Shown: one piece after another, positions 53,644 through 62,057 of the stretch | Position numbering within the stretch: the first letter of the stretch is position 1 | How the letters are laid out: every line of letters begins with the position of its first letter | DNA from: Candidatus Poribacteria bacterium | GTDB taxonomy: Bacteria > Poribacteria > WGA-4E > WGA-3G | Length of the DNA: 64,000 nt | Direction: 5' to 3' | NCBI GenBank assembly: GCA_022824265.1 | Contig: JAJEAG010000043.1 | Coordinates: 1 to 64,000 of the forward strand | Made by a program: the position numbers and the translations under genes | The notes under the pieces: generated by a model | What the model saw: only the letters and a program-made list of their open reading frames with translations | The model's database searches: none | Told to the model about the DNA's origin: nothing

Positions 53644-54945
53644 ATGCGTATTTTTGAGGGGATTTCCGTTGGAGTTTCAGCAATTCGTAGCAATAAGTTA
53701 CGATCTTTATTGACGATGCTGGGTATCATTATAGGTGTTGCCTCAGTCTTGGCAATGATTTCAATCGGTGATGGGGCAAAGGAAATAGTGCTACAGGATG
53801 CCCAGAAACTCGGTGGTGTCAACCAATTTACGATGTATCGGAGCAGTTATAGACGTGTAGGCAGCCGTTGGATGCCAAATCGGAGTAATGAGTATTTCAA
53901 ATACGACGATGTTTTGGCTATAGAAGCAGAATGTCCATCCGTGAAGGTTGTTGTGCCCCGTATTCCAGAATGGAGGGGTGTTCATATACAAACAAATGAT
54001 GGTTCTGAAGCACGTAGCGGATATAACGGTGTAAACGCTTCGTTTGCTGAAGCAATGGATTGGGGAATAAAAGATGGTCGTTTTATTTCTGATGAGGACA
54101 TAGAAAATAAAGAAAAAGTCTGTGTATTGGGAACAGAAGTAGCATTCAATCTCTTCGGAACAAAATCACCAATAGATCAAGAAATCAAGATCGGTAGAGG
54201 CGGTGACCGTTATGATAGGTATGGGAGAAGGGGTCAGACGCGTATGTCGGAACGGTTTACTGTAATTGGAACAATGGAAGAACGTGGAAGAAGTCTCCGA
54301 TTTGGGTGGAACCTTGACGATATGGTGTTTATTCCTCTCACAACCGCACAAGAACGTTTTACCGGTAATGATAATGTTGTTATGCTATCTGTTCATGCTA
54401 ACACAGTTGATGACGTGCCAAAAGCAATTGAAGAGGTAAAAGAGGTTATGAGGAAACGTCATAAGAATCAGGATGACTTCTTTGACCTAAGAGACATGCG
54501 AGAAGGAATGGCACAGTTAGATAAAATCAGCAAAGTCATCAAAATTGCGTTGGGTAGTATTGCTGGATTTTCACTACTCGTAGGTGGTATCGGTATAATG
54601 AATATGATGTTAGTAGCCGTTACGGAACGAACTCGTGAAATTGGGTTACGAAAAGCACTCGGTGCTAAACGTTTAGATATTATGCTTCAGTTCTTGATCG
54701 AATCCATCGTCATGTGTATTATCGGTGGGGCATTAGGTGTAGGAGCAGGTTATCTTGCAGGAGAAGGAATGGCACTAATCGCTGTAAAAATCGTTCAAAT
54801 CGTCCCTGACTGGCCATCAGTCATCTCAATGAATTGGGTGATGATTTCTGTTTTATTTTCTGCGTTAATCGGAGTTTCGTTTGGACTATATCCAGCACTG
54901 AAGGCATCTGCTCTCTCTCCAATAGAGGCACTACGTACTGAATAA
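53644..54945 (+). CDS. MacB-type ABC permease, paralogue 3
   Basis: This 433-residue permease is nearly collinear with paralogues 1 and 2: LRSLLTMLGIIIGVASVLA, QERFTGNDN, the same three C-terminal TM segments and LYPALKASALSPIEALRTE. It differs mainly in the periplasmic domain (EERGRSLRFGWNLDD), where substrate choice would be set. GGAG precedes the ATG. Paralogue 4 starts 12 nt after its stop, so the two are cotranscribed. Confidence 0.93.
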   Translation: MRIFEGISVGVSAIRSNKLRSLLTMLGIIIGVASVLAMISIGDGAKEIVLQDAQKLGGVNQFTMYRSSYRRVGSRWMPNRSNEYFKYDDVLAIEAECPSVKVVVPRIPEWRGVHIQTNDGSEARSGYNGVNASFAEAMDWGIKDGRFISDEDIENKEKVCVLGTEVAFNLFGTKSPIDQEIKIGRGGDRYDRYGRRGQTRMSERFTVIGTMEERGRSLRFGWNLDDMVFIPLTTAQERFTGNDNVVMLSVHANTVDDVPKAIEEVKEVMRKRHKNQDDFFDLRDMREGMAQLDKISKVIKIALGSIAGFSLLVGGIGIMNMMLVAVTERTREIGLRKALGAKRLDIMLQFLIESIVMCIIGGALGVGAGYLAGEGMALIAVKIVQIVPDWPSVISMNWVMISVLFSALIGVSFGLYPALKASALSPIEALRTE

Positions 54946-54957
54946 GTGAGGAATGTT

Positions 54958-56274
54958 ATGAATCTATTTGAATGCATCATCTTAGGTATCACAAGTTTGC
55001 GGCGTAATCCGCTCCGTTCCAGTTTGACGATTCTTGGTATTATTGTAGGTGTCGGTTCTGTGGTAAGTATGGTCTCTGTCGGAGACGGTTCCAGAGCAAT
55101 GGTGTTACGAGAAATTGAAAGAACAGGTGGCACAAAGATTATTGAAATATACAAGGATGATTGGGATAAGCAATCTGGTACTTTAAGTCGCGCAGCTGGA
55201 GAAGCAGTAAGAGGCAGAAGTCGATGGCGTAGAAATAGGGCAGAACATTTGGAAACTGAAGATGCTTTTGAATTATTAAAAAACACACGCGGCATCATTG
55301 ATGTCGTCGCAGAAGATGATATGCCGGGTTGGAGTGTTAGCTACAAAGGAAGGAAAAAGGAATCACGAATTGTTGCATCTACTGCAGGCTATGACCGTTC
55401 ACACAATTGGTATACCTCAAGCGGAAGATTTTTTACTCCAGATGAAGTTGATTCTTCCAGTAGTGTGGCTGTGATCGGATCGAAAATTGCTGAGGAAGTA
55501 TTCCTTCACGAAGACCCAGTGGGTAAAGAGATTAAAGCCTCGCGTCCATCTTACTGGCGCGGTAGAAGTGGTCTATACGAAGTGCGTCTTAAGGTTATTG
55601 GCGTGATGGAAGAGAAAGGCGACGCAATGGATACGACTGGTTGGGATGATCGATTCATTATACCAATTACAACACTTCAAGAACGTTTCAAAGGTCGTCA
55701 GGATGTTGAACGGATACGTGTTGAAGCCACGACAATAGAGAATATACCGCTTGTAATTTCAGACGCAAAGGTGGTGTTAGGTAGACAACACAACAACACT
55801 GGCGAAGAATATAACTATTGGACTGCCGAAGAGGAATTGAAAACTGCAGATAAAGTCGGTCTGGTCATGAAAGCTTTAATGGGTGGTATCGCGGGTATAG
55901 CACTGATGGTAGCAGGTATCGGTGTAATGAACATTATGCTGGTTTCTGTAACTGATCGAACAAAGGAAATCGGATTGCGAAAAGCACTCGGGGCAACTTT
56001 CAATGATATCATCACGCAATTTCTTATTGAAGCATCAGTCTTGACAATCACAGGTGGAATTCTGGGATCTATTTTAGGTGTTTTTATGGGACAAGGTACA
56101 GCAATGCTCATCTCAAAATTCGTCTGGGAAGGCAGCGATTGGCCGTCAGTGATTTCACTTGAAACGATGTTTATTGCATTGCTCATTTCCGTTGCGATCG
56201 GAGTATTTTTCGGACTTTATCCTGCACATAAAGCCGCCAAACTTACACCCGTTGAAGCACTCCGAACAGATTAG
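54958..56274 (+). CDS. MacB-type ABC permease, paralogue 4 (divergent)
   Basis: This permease of about 438 residues has the same topology but clearly different sequence: LRSSLTILGIIVGVGSVVSMV and a periplasmic domain with a basic segment GRSRWRRNRAEH. It also has KEIGLRKALGATFNDIITQF and the end LYPAHKAAKLTPVEALRTD. The ATG at 54958 follows GTGAGG at good spacing; an in-frame GTG at 54946 would overlap that SD. It is followed after 112 nt by the adaptor gene. Confidence 0.92.
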   Translation: MNLFECIILGITSLRRNPLRSSLTILGIIVGVGSVVSMVSVGDGSRAMVLREIERTGGTKIIEIYKDDWDKQSGTLSRAAGEAVRGRSRWRRNRAEHLETEDAFELLKNTRGIIDVVAEDDMPGWSVSYKGRKKESRIVASTAGYDRSHNWYTSSGRFFTPDEVDSSSSVAVIGSKIAEEVFLHEDPVGKEIKASRPSYWRGRSGLYEVRLKVIGVMEEKGDAMDTTGWDDRFIIPITTLQERFKGRQDVERIRVEATTIENIPLVISDAKVVLGRQHNNTGEEYNYWTAEEELKTADKVGLVMKALMGGIAGIALMVAGIGVMNIMLVSVTDRTKEIGLRKALGATFNDIITQFLIEASVLTITGGILGSILGVFMGQGTAMLISKFVWEGSDWPSVISLETMFIALLISVAIGVFFGLYPAHKAAKLTPVEALRTD

Positions 56275-56386
56275 GATGTTGTCTTTGAAATATATGCAAG
56301 CGTAAAACAAATATAGATATCATACTGACTATGTGAAAGATGATACTCCTAATACACATCACAAACCTTATTGGAGGAATTAAGTT

Positions 56387-58264
56387 TTGAAAAAATTAAT
56401 TATTACTGTAGCGATTATAGTCATTCTTGTTGGGGCTGCTGCGTGGGTCGTCTTTAGTCGTGGAAAAAATGGCATTGATCCAGCACTTGCCCCCAAAATT
56501 GAGGTGGTAAAACGCGGTGATTTCCGTATGACCATTCGCGCAACCGGAAATTTAGAGCCACTTCTTGATGTTGAAGTTAAATCAAATGTTGAAGGTGAAG
56601 TCATAGAACTTCTTGTTGATGATGGTTCTCCTGTTAAGGAAGGAGATATTTTAGTTAAACTTGATCCTAAGCTATATGTAGAGCAAGAGAAACAAGCAAA
56701 AGCTGATGTAGACGCTGCTGCAGCACAACTAATGCAGTCAGAATTGAACATCAAACTTAAAAAAGAACGGCTGAATAGCGACAAAATACAAAGAGAAGCA
56801 GCAGTCCGAATCGCACAGGCGAATCTTGAAACAACAAAAGCGGAATCTCTTACTCGTATCAGTTCCGCCGAAACTGATATCCAATCGACAAAAAACTTGT
56901 TAGAACAAGATAATATCGCTGTAGAACAGGCGAAAATTTCTCTTGAACAAGGAAAATTGTCACTTGCGGAGTATGAGACATCATTAAATTCATCAAAGGT
57001 TTCATTAGATACTGCAAAAGCAGATTGGGAACGGAATAAATCACTTTTTGAACAGGAATTAGTCTCAAAGCAGGTTTTAGAAGATTCCGAGTCTCGGCAT
57101 GCAAATTCAAACTCACAATACGAAAATGCTAAAAAACGTGTAGAATCTCAGAAACAGACGATTGTCTCACAGGAACGAACCATTGAAGCACGCAAAACCG
57201 GTATAAAAACACGTGAAGCACAACTACAGTACCAAGAATTAAACCTTGAACACCTCAAAAAGACACGCACTAAAGCAGAAGAGGAAAGTCAGATTCGGTT
57301 GGATAACTCTAAAACTCAGTTGCAAGAATTAATGCTTACACTTGAAAATGAGAAATTGCTTACAGAACAGTCAAAGGTTAGTGCTAATGCGAATCTCCTC
57401 AGGCGAGAAAGTAGTTTGAAAAATCAAGAAGAACGACTTGCCTGGACAGTTATTAAGGCACCGATGTCAGGAACAGTCACACAACTTGCAATTGAACAGG
57501 GGGAAATTGTAACCTCTGGACGTTCTGCGTTTTCACAGAGTCCACCAATCATGACCATTGCAGATCTAACTCAAATGGTTGTCAAAACCTTCATCAACGA
57601 AGTTGATATGGAACGTCTTGAACTCGGACAATCTGCCATAATAAAGATTGATGCTTTTCAAACAGAAAAATATGACGGTAGAGTCTATGAAATTTCTCCG
57701 AGTGGACAACAACAAGACAACATCATATCTTTTGAAGTTATGATTGAGGTGCTTGATACATCTGGTAAAATCCGACCCGGTATGAGTGCCGACGTTGACA
57801 TCATTACCTATGAAGAAAAGAATGTATTGTTGCTTCCACTTGACGCTGTTATTTCTAAGAATTCTGCAACCGCTGTTGCACAGGTCGGCAACACATCCCC
57901 CTTCAAAGTTGGAAAACCGGTTGCAATGCAGACTCTCACTGAGAAGGTTTTCAACGGAACGGTACAAAGTGTCGCAAATGGGAGTGTAACAATTGAGTTA
58001 GATAGTTCGCAACGCGGTATTATTCCCGGTCCTTCTACTGTTTCTCTCTTAATCAATGGGGATAAGAAGGCAGATGGGGTACAGGCACAAGTCAGTGTAT
58101 TAAAAGGCAAGTTCGTCATGTTAGACAATGGTGGTAAAGGCATTGAAACACCTATTGAAACCGGAATGCAGAATGAAACTAATGTAATCGTCAAAAGTGG
58201 TATCGCAGAAGGAGACCGTGTCATTCTACAAAGACGTCAGAGACAACAGTCATGGGGAAGATAG
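56387..58264 (+). CDS. MacA/HlyD-type periplasmic adaptor, long coiled coil
   Basis: This 625-residue membrane-fusion protein has an N-terminal TM anchor (IITVAIIVILVGAAAWVV), a lipoyl/barrel-sandwich half (VEVKSNVEGEVIELLVDDG) and a very long alpha-hairpin (about 95-340, rich in Gln, Glu and Lys). The second half-motif is APMSGTVTQLAIEQGEIV, with a beta-barrel domain and C-terminal membrane-proximal region to LQRRQRQ. It links an inner-membrane ABC permease to an outer-membrane channel. The start is TTG with GGAGG 9 nt before. It is about 200 residues longer than typical MacA. No TolC-like gene is in the window. Confidence 0.92.
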   Translation: MKKLIITVAIIVILVGAAAWVVFSRGKNGIDPALAPKIEVVKRGDFRMTIRATGNLEPLLDVEVKSNVEGEVIELLVDDGSPVKEGDILVKLDPKLYVEQEKQAKADVDAAAAQLMQSELNIKLKKERLNSDKIQREAAVRIAQANLETTKAESLTRISSAETDIQSTKNLLEQDNIAVEQAKISLEQGKLSLAEYETSLNSSKVSLDTAKADWERNKSLFEQELVSKQVLEDSESRHANSNSQYENAKKRVESQKQTIVSQERTIEARKTGIKTREAQLQYQELNLEHLKKTRTKAEEESQIRLDNSKTQLQELMLTLENEKLLTEQSKVSANANLLRRESSLKNQEERLAWTVIKAPMSGTVTQLAIEQGEIVTSGRSAFSQSPPIMTIADLTQMVVKTFINEVDMERLELGQSAIIKIDAFQTEKYDGRVYEISPSGQQQDNIISFEVMIEVLDTSGKIRPGMSADVDIITYEEKNVLLLPLDAVISKNSATAVAQVGNTSPFKVGKPVAMQTLTEKVFNGTVQSVANGSVTIELDSSQRGIIPGPSTVSLLINGDKKADGVQAQVSVLKGKFVMLDNGGKGIETPIETGMQNETNVIVKSGIAEGDRVILQRRQRQQSWGR

Positions 58265-58308
58265 TAATTTATAGTGTGAAGAATTAGAAGCAAAATCTCC
58301 TATACGAG

Positions 58309-58345
58309 AACAAGACCGAATGTCATTGGTATATTCGGTCTTGTT
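58309..58345. terminator. bidirectional hairpin terminator
   Basis: AACAAGACCGAAT (58309-58321) and ATTCGGTCTTGTT (58333-58345) pair perfectly over 13 bp with an 11-nt loop. It lies between the convergent adaptor and metallo-beta-lactamase genes. Confidence 0.75.
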
Positions 58346-58356
58346 GCATTTAATAA

Positions 58357-59151
58357 TCACAACATTATCACTTGTCCATCATACGCAAGGTAAGCATTTT
58401 CAGGAAGATCAATGTTCTGTTCCGCACACTGTTCTTTGAAATATCGGTGATCTAAACGATGCATTATATGCGTAAAATAGGTCTCTTTCGGTTGTAATGC
58501 TTCGCTAACCTCAAGTGCCTGTCCAACCGATTGATGCGTTGGGTGTCCTGGATTGAAACTTAATGCATCAATAACTAATACTTCTATGCCTTCAAGGAGT
58601 GCTATTGACTTATCTGGAAGATGTTTTACATCAGGTATATACCCAAAGTCATCAATACGGTATCCGTTTGTTTCTACGTTCCCGTGCTCCACTGGGATAG
58701 GTGTAATGTCAAATCCAAGCAATTCAAACCTTCCATTTACAACGTTTGGTAATAGATGACCAACGCCACCACCTTGAAATGTCTCCTTTGTAAACATATA
58801 ATCATAGTTGCGTTGCAAAATGTCTATTGTCTGTTCGGGTCCATATATTGGCATATCCACGCGCTGCTTTCGGCACGGCATTACAATATCGTTTGTCCCG
58901 CTGATGTGGTCTGCATGGCAGTGTGTAAAGATGACAGCATCAATCCATTCAATCTTGTTCTTATTGATTTGATCCATAAAATTTGGACCGAGGTCAAATT
59001 GAAGATTCTTACCATCTTTTTCTATATGAATAGATGAACGTGTTCGGTAGTTTTTTGAGTCAACCTTCATTGAATCTTGACAAGTTTCGCAGTCACATTT
59101 ATACTCAGGTACTCCTGTAGATGTGCCTGAACCTAAAATCGTTATCTTCAT
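58357..59151 (-). CDS. metallo-beta-lactamase-fold hydrolase (PhnP-like)
   Basis: This 264-residue binuclear metal hydrolase has the PhnP-type start ILGSGTSTGVPEYKCDCETC with the structural-zinc cysteines, and the catalytic FTHCHADHISGTND (HxHxDH). It also has a later VEHGNVETNGY His, VLVIDALSF and TYFTHIMHRLDH. It resembles cyclic phosphodiesterases such as PhnP and the tRNA-processing branch. There is no signal peptide. It is downstream of the DegT gene by 31 nt and likely in its transcript. Substrate unknown. Confidence 0.9.
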   Translation of the reverse strand: MKITILGSGTSTGVPEYKCDCETCQDSMKVDSKNYRTRSSIHIEKDGKNLQFDLGPNFMDQINKNKIEWIDAVIFTHCHADHISGTNDIVMPCRKQRVDMPIYGPEQTIDILQRNYDYMFTKETFQGGGVGHLLPNVVNGRFELLGFDITPIPVEHGNVETNGYRIDDFGYIPDVKHLPDKSIALLEGIEVLVIDALSFNPGHPTHQSVGQALEVSEALQPKETYFTHIMHRLDHRYFKEQCAEQNIDLPENAYLAYDGQVIML

Positions 59152-59182
59152 TCACCAAGAATCCTTTCATCGTACTAAGGGA

Positions 59183-60442
59183 TTATCCGAGGGCATCGTC
59201 AACTTTGTTTATAGCAGCTGCCATTAACCTTGCATGGTCTTCCTGCATATTAACGTTAAAACCAAACCTAAGCGCACGACCAAGAATGGAAAGCGTTTGC
59301 GGACACATATCACGTGAATACTCAACATTCCCTTTGTATCGCGCGTCAGTCCATGGATATCCAGCGGGGTTGGGTGAATTTTTAAACAAGATGGAATCCC
59401 AATAGGTATAAATATGTCTATCAGGAAACCCTTCGTTGTAGGCAGTACCAGCCCCTAATCCTTCTGCTTTAAGTGCTTCCGTATACTTCTTAGCAAGTTC
59501 TACATCACGCACAATAATAGCCGCACTAATTCCACATTCACCACTTGGATCGTCTATGTGTTGTCGGATATATCCTTTAGGTTCATCAGAAAGTTCAGCA
59601 ATAAACGCCTTTTTGAGTTGTCGTGTATGTCCGAGGATATCATCAAGTTTTGTAAGCTGCACGCGTGCAATTGCACCTAATATTTCACTTGGACGATAGG
59701 TTTGGCAAGAGAATGGATCATTTTTCCATTCTGAACCGCTCATCCACATAGGTAGTCCGGGTTCTGATGCAAAAGCAGCACGTTCATAAGTGTCATAGTC
59801 ATTGGAAAAAACTAACCCACCTTCACCACAAGTAATGATCTTGTAATAGTTTAGGCTCCATGCTCCAGCATCACCCCAAGTGCCAGCATATTTACCGTTA
59901 TATTGTCCACCCACACATTGACAACAATCTTCAACGACCTTGAGATTATGTCTTTTGGCAATATCCAGTATTTTTTCAAGTCGGCACGGTACTCCCTGCA
60001 TGTGAACTGGTAAAATCGCTTTGGTATGTGGTGTTATTTTCCGTTCCACATCCTCAGGATCTAAACCGAGAGATTCATCAATCTCAGCTATTACTGGAAT
60101 AGCACCCACTCCGACTATTGCAGCTGCGGTCGCGATAAAAGTGTATCCGGGTAATATTACTTCATCTCCAGGTCCAATACCTACACCTGTAAGTGCACAG
60201 ATAATAGCAGATGTCCCAGAATTTACCATCAACGCATGTTTGACACCAAGCCTTGCTGCAGCTTCTTGTTCAAAAGCTCCAACATTAGAATTTTCTACAA
60301 ATCGGAAGAGTTTTCCACTTCGTAATACTTCAGTTACTGCATCAATTTCACGTTCATCTATAACACTCGGACCATGCATTCCCCCTGGAATCGGTTCTGC
60401 TATGGTAGGGGTCCCACCATCTACTGCTAAACGATCTGACAT
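59183..60442 (-). CDS. DegT/DnrJ/EryC1/StrS-family aminotransferase
   Basis: This 419-residue PLP enzyme is usually a sugar aminotransferase (or related dehydratase) for cell-surface or secondary-metabolite sugars. It shows the family order ALMVNSGTSAIICALTGVGI, GDEVILPGYTFIATAAAI and PVHMQGVPCRLEKILDIA. The segment AWSLNYYKIITCGEGGLVFS carries the PLP-binding Lys. The ATG at 60442 follows GGAGG; the upstream in-frame start at 60508 adds residues without an SD. It is transcribed divergently from the short permease. No other sugar-nucleotide gene is adjacent. Confidence 0.9.
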   Translation of the reverse strand: MSDRLAVDGGTPTIAEPIPGGMHGPSVIDEREIDAVTEVLRSGKLFRFVENSNVGAFEQEAAARLGVKHALMVNSGTSAIICALTGVGIGPGDEVILPGYTFIATAAAIVGVGAIPVIAEIDESLGLDPEDVERKITPHTKAILPVHMQGVPCRLEKILDIAKRHNLKVVEDCCQCVGGQYNGKYAGTWGDAGAWSLNYYKIITCGEGGLVFSNDYDTYERAAFASEPGLPMWMSGSEWKNDPFSCQTYRPSEILGAIARVQLTKLDDILGHTRQLKKAFIAELSDEPKGYIRQHIDDPSGECGISAAIIVRDVELAKKYTEALKAEGLGAGTAYNEGFPDRHIYTYWDSILFKNSPNPAGYPWTDARYKGNVEYSRDMCPQTLSILGRALRFGFNVNMQEDHARLMAAAINKVDDALG

Positions 60443-60540
60443 CTTTTCCTCCACTATTGCCAACATTAGAATTTGTGATACTTTACCCGATACTGTATTT
60501 TTTGTCAAGAGTGGTTTTCAAGAATGTTATTCAACAGAAC

Positions 60541-60569
60541 TTGACCTAAAACTGCATATATGTTAAAAT
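60541..60569 (+). promoter_or_regulatory. sigma70-type promoter for the short permease/ATPase pair
   Basis: TTGACC (60541-60546), a 17-nt spacer and TAAAAT (60564-60569) lie 32 nt before the TTG start of the permease. Both hexamers match the consensus at 5 of 6 positions. Confidence 0.6.
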
Positions 60570-60601
60570 AGACTATCATATAAGATTAAGGAGCCAACAA
60601 T

Positions 60602-61279
60602 TTGAATCAACGAGCACCTATTGAGGAACAGATTGATCTTCCATTTGTAGAATCGCTTCGGATAAGTTTTCAAAGCCTAAAAATCCGATTCGGTCGTTCA
60701 ATTATTACAACCGCAGGAATTACACTCGGTATTGCTTTTCTCGTCTCCGTTTGGACGAATAATGAAATTGAACTTGCCCTTCAGGAGAGTGGAAGAAGTT
60801 CAGAGATTACCGGTCTTGATGAAGCAGCAGAACAAGGTATTTCAACGAAGGACATTTGGCTTATCATTATGTCCTTGATTGTTTGTGTTGTTGGGATTGC
60901 TAACTCTATGCTAATGGCAGTTACCGAACGATTCCGTGAAATTGGAACGATGAAATGCCTTGGTGCACTTGATGGGTTTGTCGTTAGGCTTTTTTTACTT
61001 GAGTCTGGCTTTCAAGGATTCGCTGGTGCGCTGATAGGCGCGCTCATTGGGTTACTTGGGGCAGTTGTTTTAGGGTTGAAGAATTATGGATTTGATCTTT
61101 TCTTCTATTTTCCATTGTTGCCAGCCCAACCGGAAAACGGACCTTTTCAACTCGGTGTATTATTATTGATATTATTGGGATGTATACTTGGAATGATTTT
61201 GGCTATCATCGGTTCATCGTTCCCTGCATGGCGTGCCGCAAAATTACCTCCTGCGGAAGCAATGCGAACAGAAGTTTAA
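60602..61279 (+). CDS. minimal FtsX/MacB-type permease lacking the periplasmic domain
   Basis: This 225-residue permease has one N-terminal TM segment (SIITTAGITLGIAFLVSVW) and then only about 35 residues (NNEIELALQESGRSSEIT) before the C-terminal FtsX core. The core has SLIVCVVGIANSMLMAVTERFREIG, MKCLGAL, two further hydrophobic segments and FPAWRAAKLPPAEAMRTE. The family's 200-residue extracytoplasmic domain is missing. The start is TTG after AAGGAG. The ATPase gene follows 34 nt later, so the two probably form one transporter. It may be a reduced permease or a shared membrane partner for the ATPase. Confidence 0.85.
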   Translation: MNQRAPIEEQIDLPFVESLRISFQSLKIRFGRSIITTAGITLGIAFLVSVWTNNEIELALQESGRSSEITGLDEAAEQGISTKDIWLIIMSLIVCVVGIANSMLMAVTERFREIGTMKCLGALDGFVVRLFLLESGFQGFAGALIGALIGLLGAVVLGLKNYGFDLFFYFPLLPAQPENGPFQLGVLLLILLGCILGMILAIIGSSFPAWRAAKLPPAEAMRTEV

Positions 61280-61313
61280 TATGAATGTGATAGGTTCACT
61301 ATAAAGGGCTATT

Positions 61314-62045
61314 ATGTCTGATATTGTTGTAAAAACTGAAGATGTCGTCAAAGAATATCGGATGGGTTCTAATGTTCTTCGTGCATTAGATGGAATCAAT
61401 ATAGAAATTCAACGCGGAGAATATATCTCGTTGATGGGACCCTCTGGTTCGGGAAAATCTACTCTCTTTAATATGATTGGCGCACTGGATCGACCTACTG
61501 AGGGACAGGTTTATATTGATGGACAAAATATGTCTAATCTATCTCAGAGGCAGATCGCAGCGTTTCGGTGTCACCGAGTCGGTTATATTTTTCAAAGCTA
61601 TAACTTGTTGAATGTGCGTACCGCACACGGAAATGTTACGTTGCCAATGATTTTTGCTGGTATTCCTGATAAACAACGGAATGAAAAAGCTGAAAAACTA
61701 TTGGATATGGTTGGTTTGGGTGATAGGATGTATCACTTACCTGATGAACTTTCTGGTGGTCAACGACAACGAGTTGCGATTGCCAGAGCACTTGCAAACG
61801 ACCCCAGCATTGTCCTCGCAGACGAACCTACAGCTAATCTTGATACGATTACAGGACGAGAAATTATTGATCTTATAAAAAAATTGAATACGCAACAAGG
61901 CGTAACGGTTATTTCTGCAACTCACGATTTAAAGATGCTTGATGTTTCCGATAGGATAGTGGATATTCGGGATGGACTTGTTGAACGTATTAGAAACCGT
62001 GAAGAGATTGAAATTCAAGTTGGGGAAGTTGGTGGACACGAGTAG
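61314..62045 (+). CDS. ABC transporter ATPase (MacB/LolD-type)
   Basis: This 243-residue ATPase has Walker A MGPSGSGKST (residues 42-50), the Q-loop FQSYNLLNVRTAHGNVTLP, signature LSGGQRQRVAIARALAND, Walker B IVLADEPTANLD and the His switch SATHD. It is the LolD/MacB/FtsE type that partners FtsX-like permeases. It is the only ABC ATPase in the window, so it may energise the short permease next door and possibly the four large permeases of the cluster. GGGCTATT precedes the ATG weakly. Confidence 0.95.
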   Translation: MSDIVVKTEDVVKEYRMGSNVLRALDGINIEIQRGEYISLMGPSGSGKSTLFNMIGALDRPTEGQVYIDGQNMSNLSQRQIAAFRCHRVGYIFQSYNLLNVRTAHGNVTLPMIFAGIPDKQRNEKAEKLLDMVGLGDRMYHLPDELSGGQRQRVAIARALANDPSIVLADEPTANLDTITGREIIDLIKKLNTQQGVTVISATHDLKMLDVSDRIVDIRDGLVERIRNREEIEIQVGEVGGHE

Positions 62046-62057
62046 TCCTTTGTATTA

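Noticed and set aside
54795-55298. 167-residue minus-strand frame spanning the permease 3/4 junction
   Set aside because: It is antisense to two well-supported permeases, is low in coding character and lacks a start signal.
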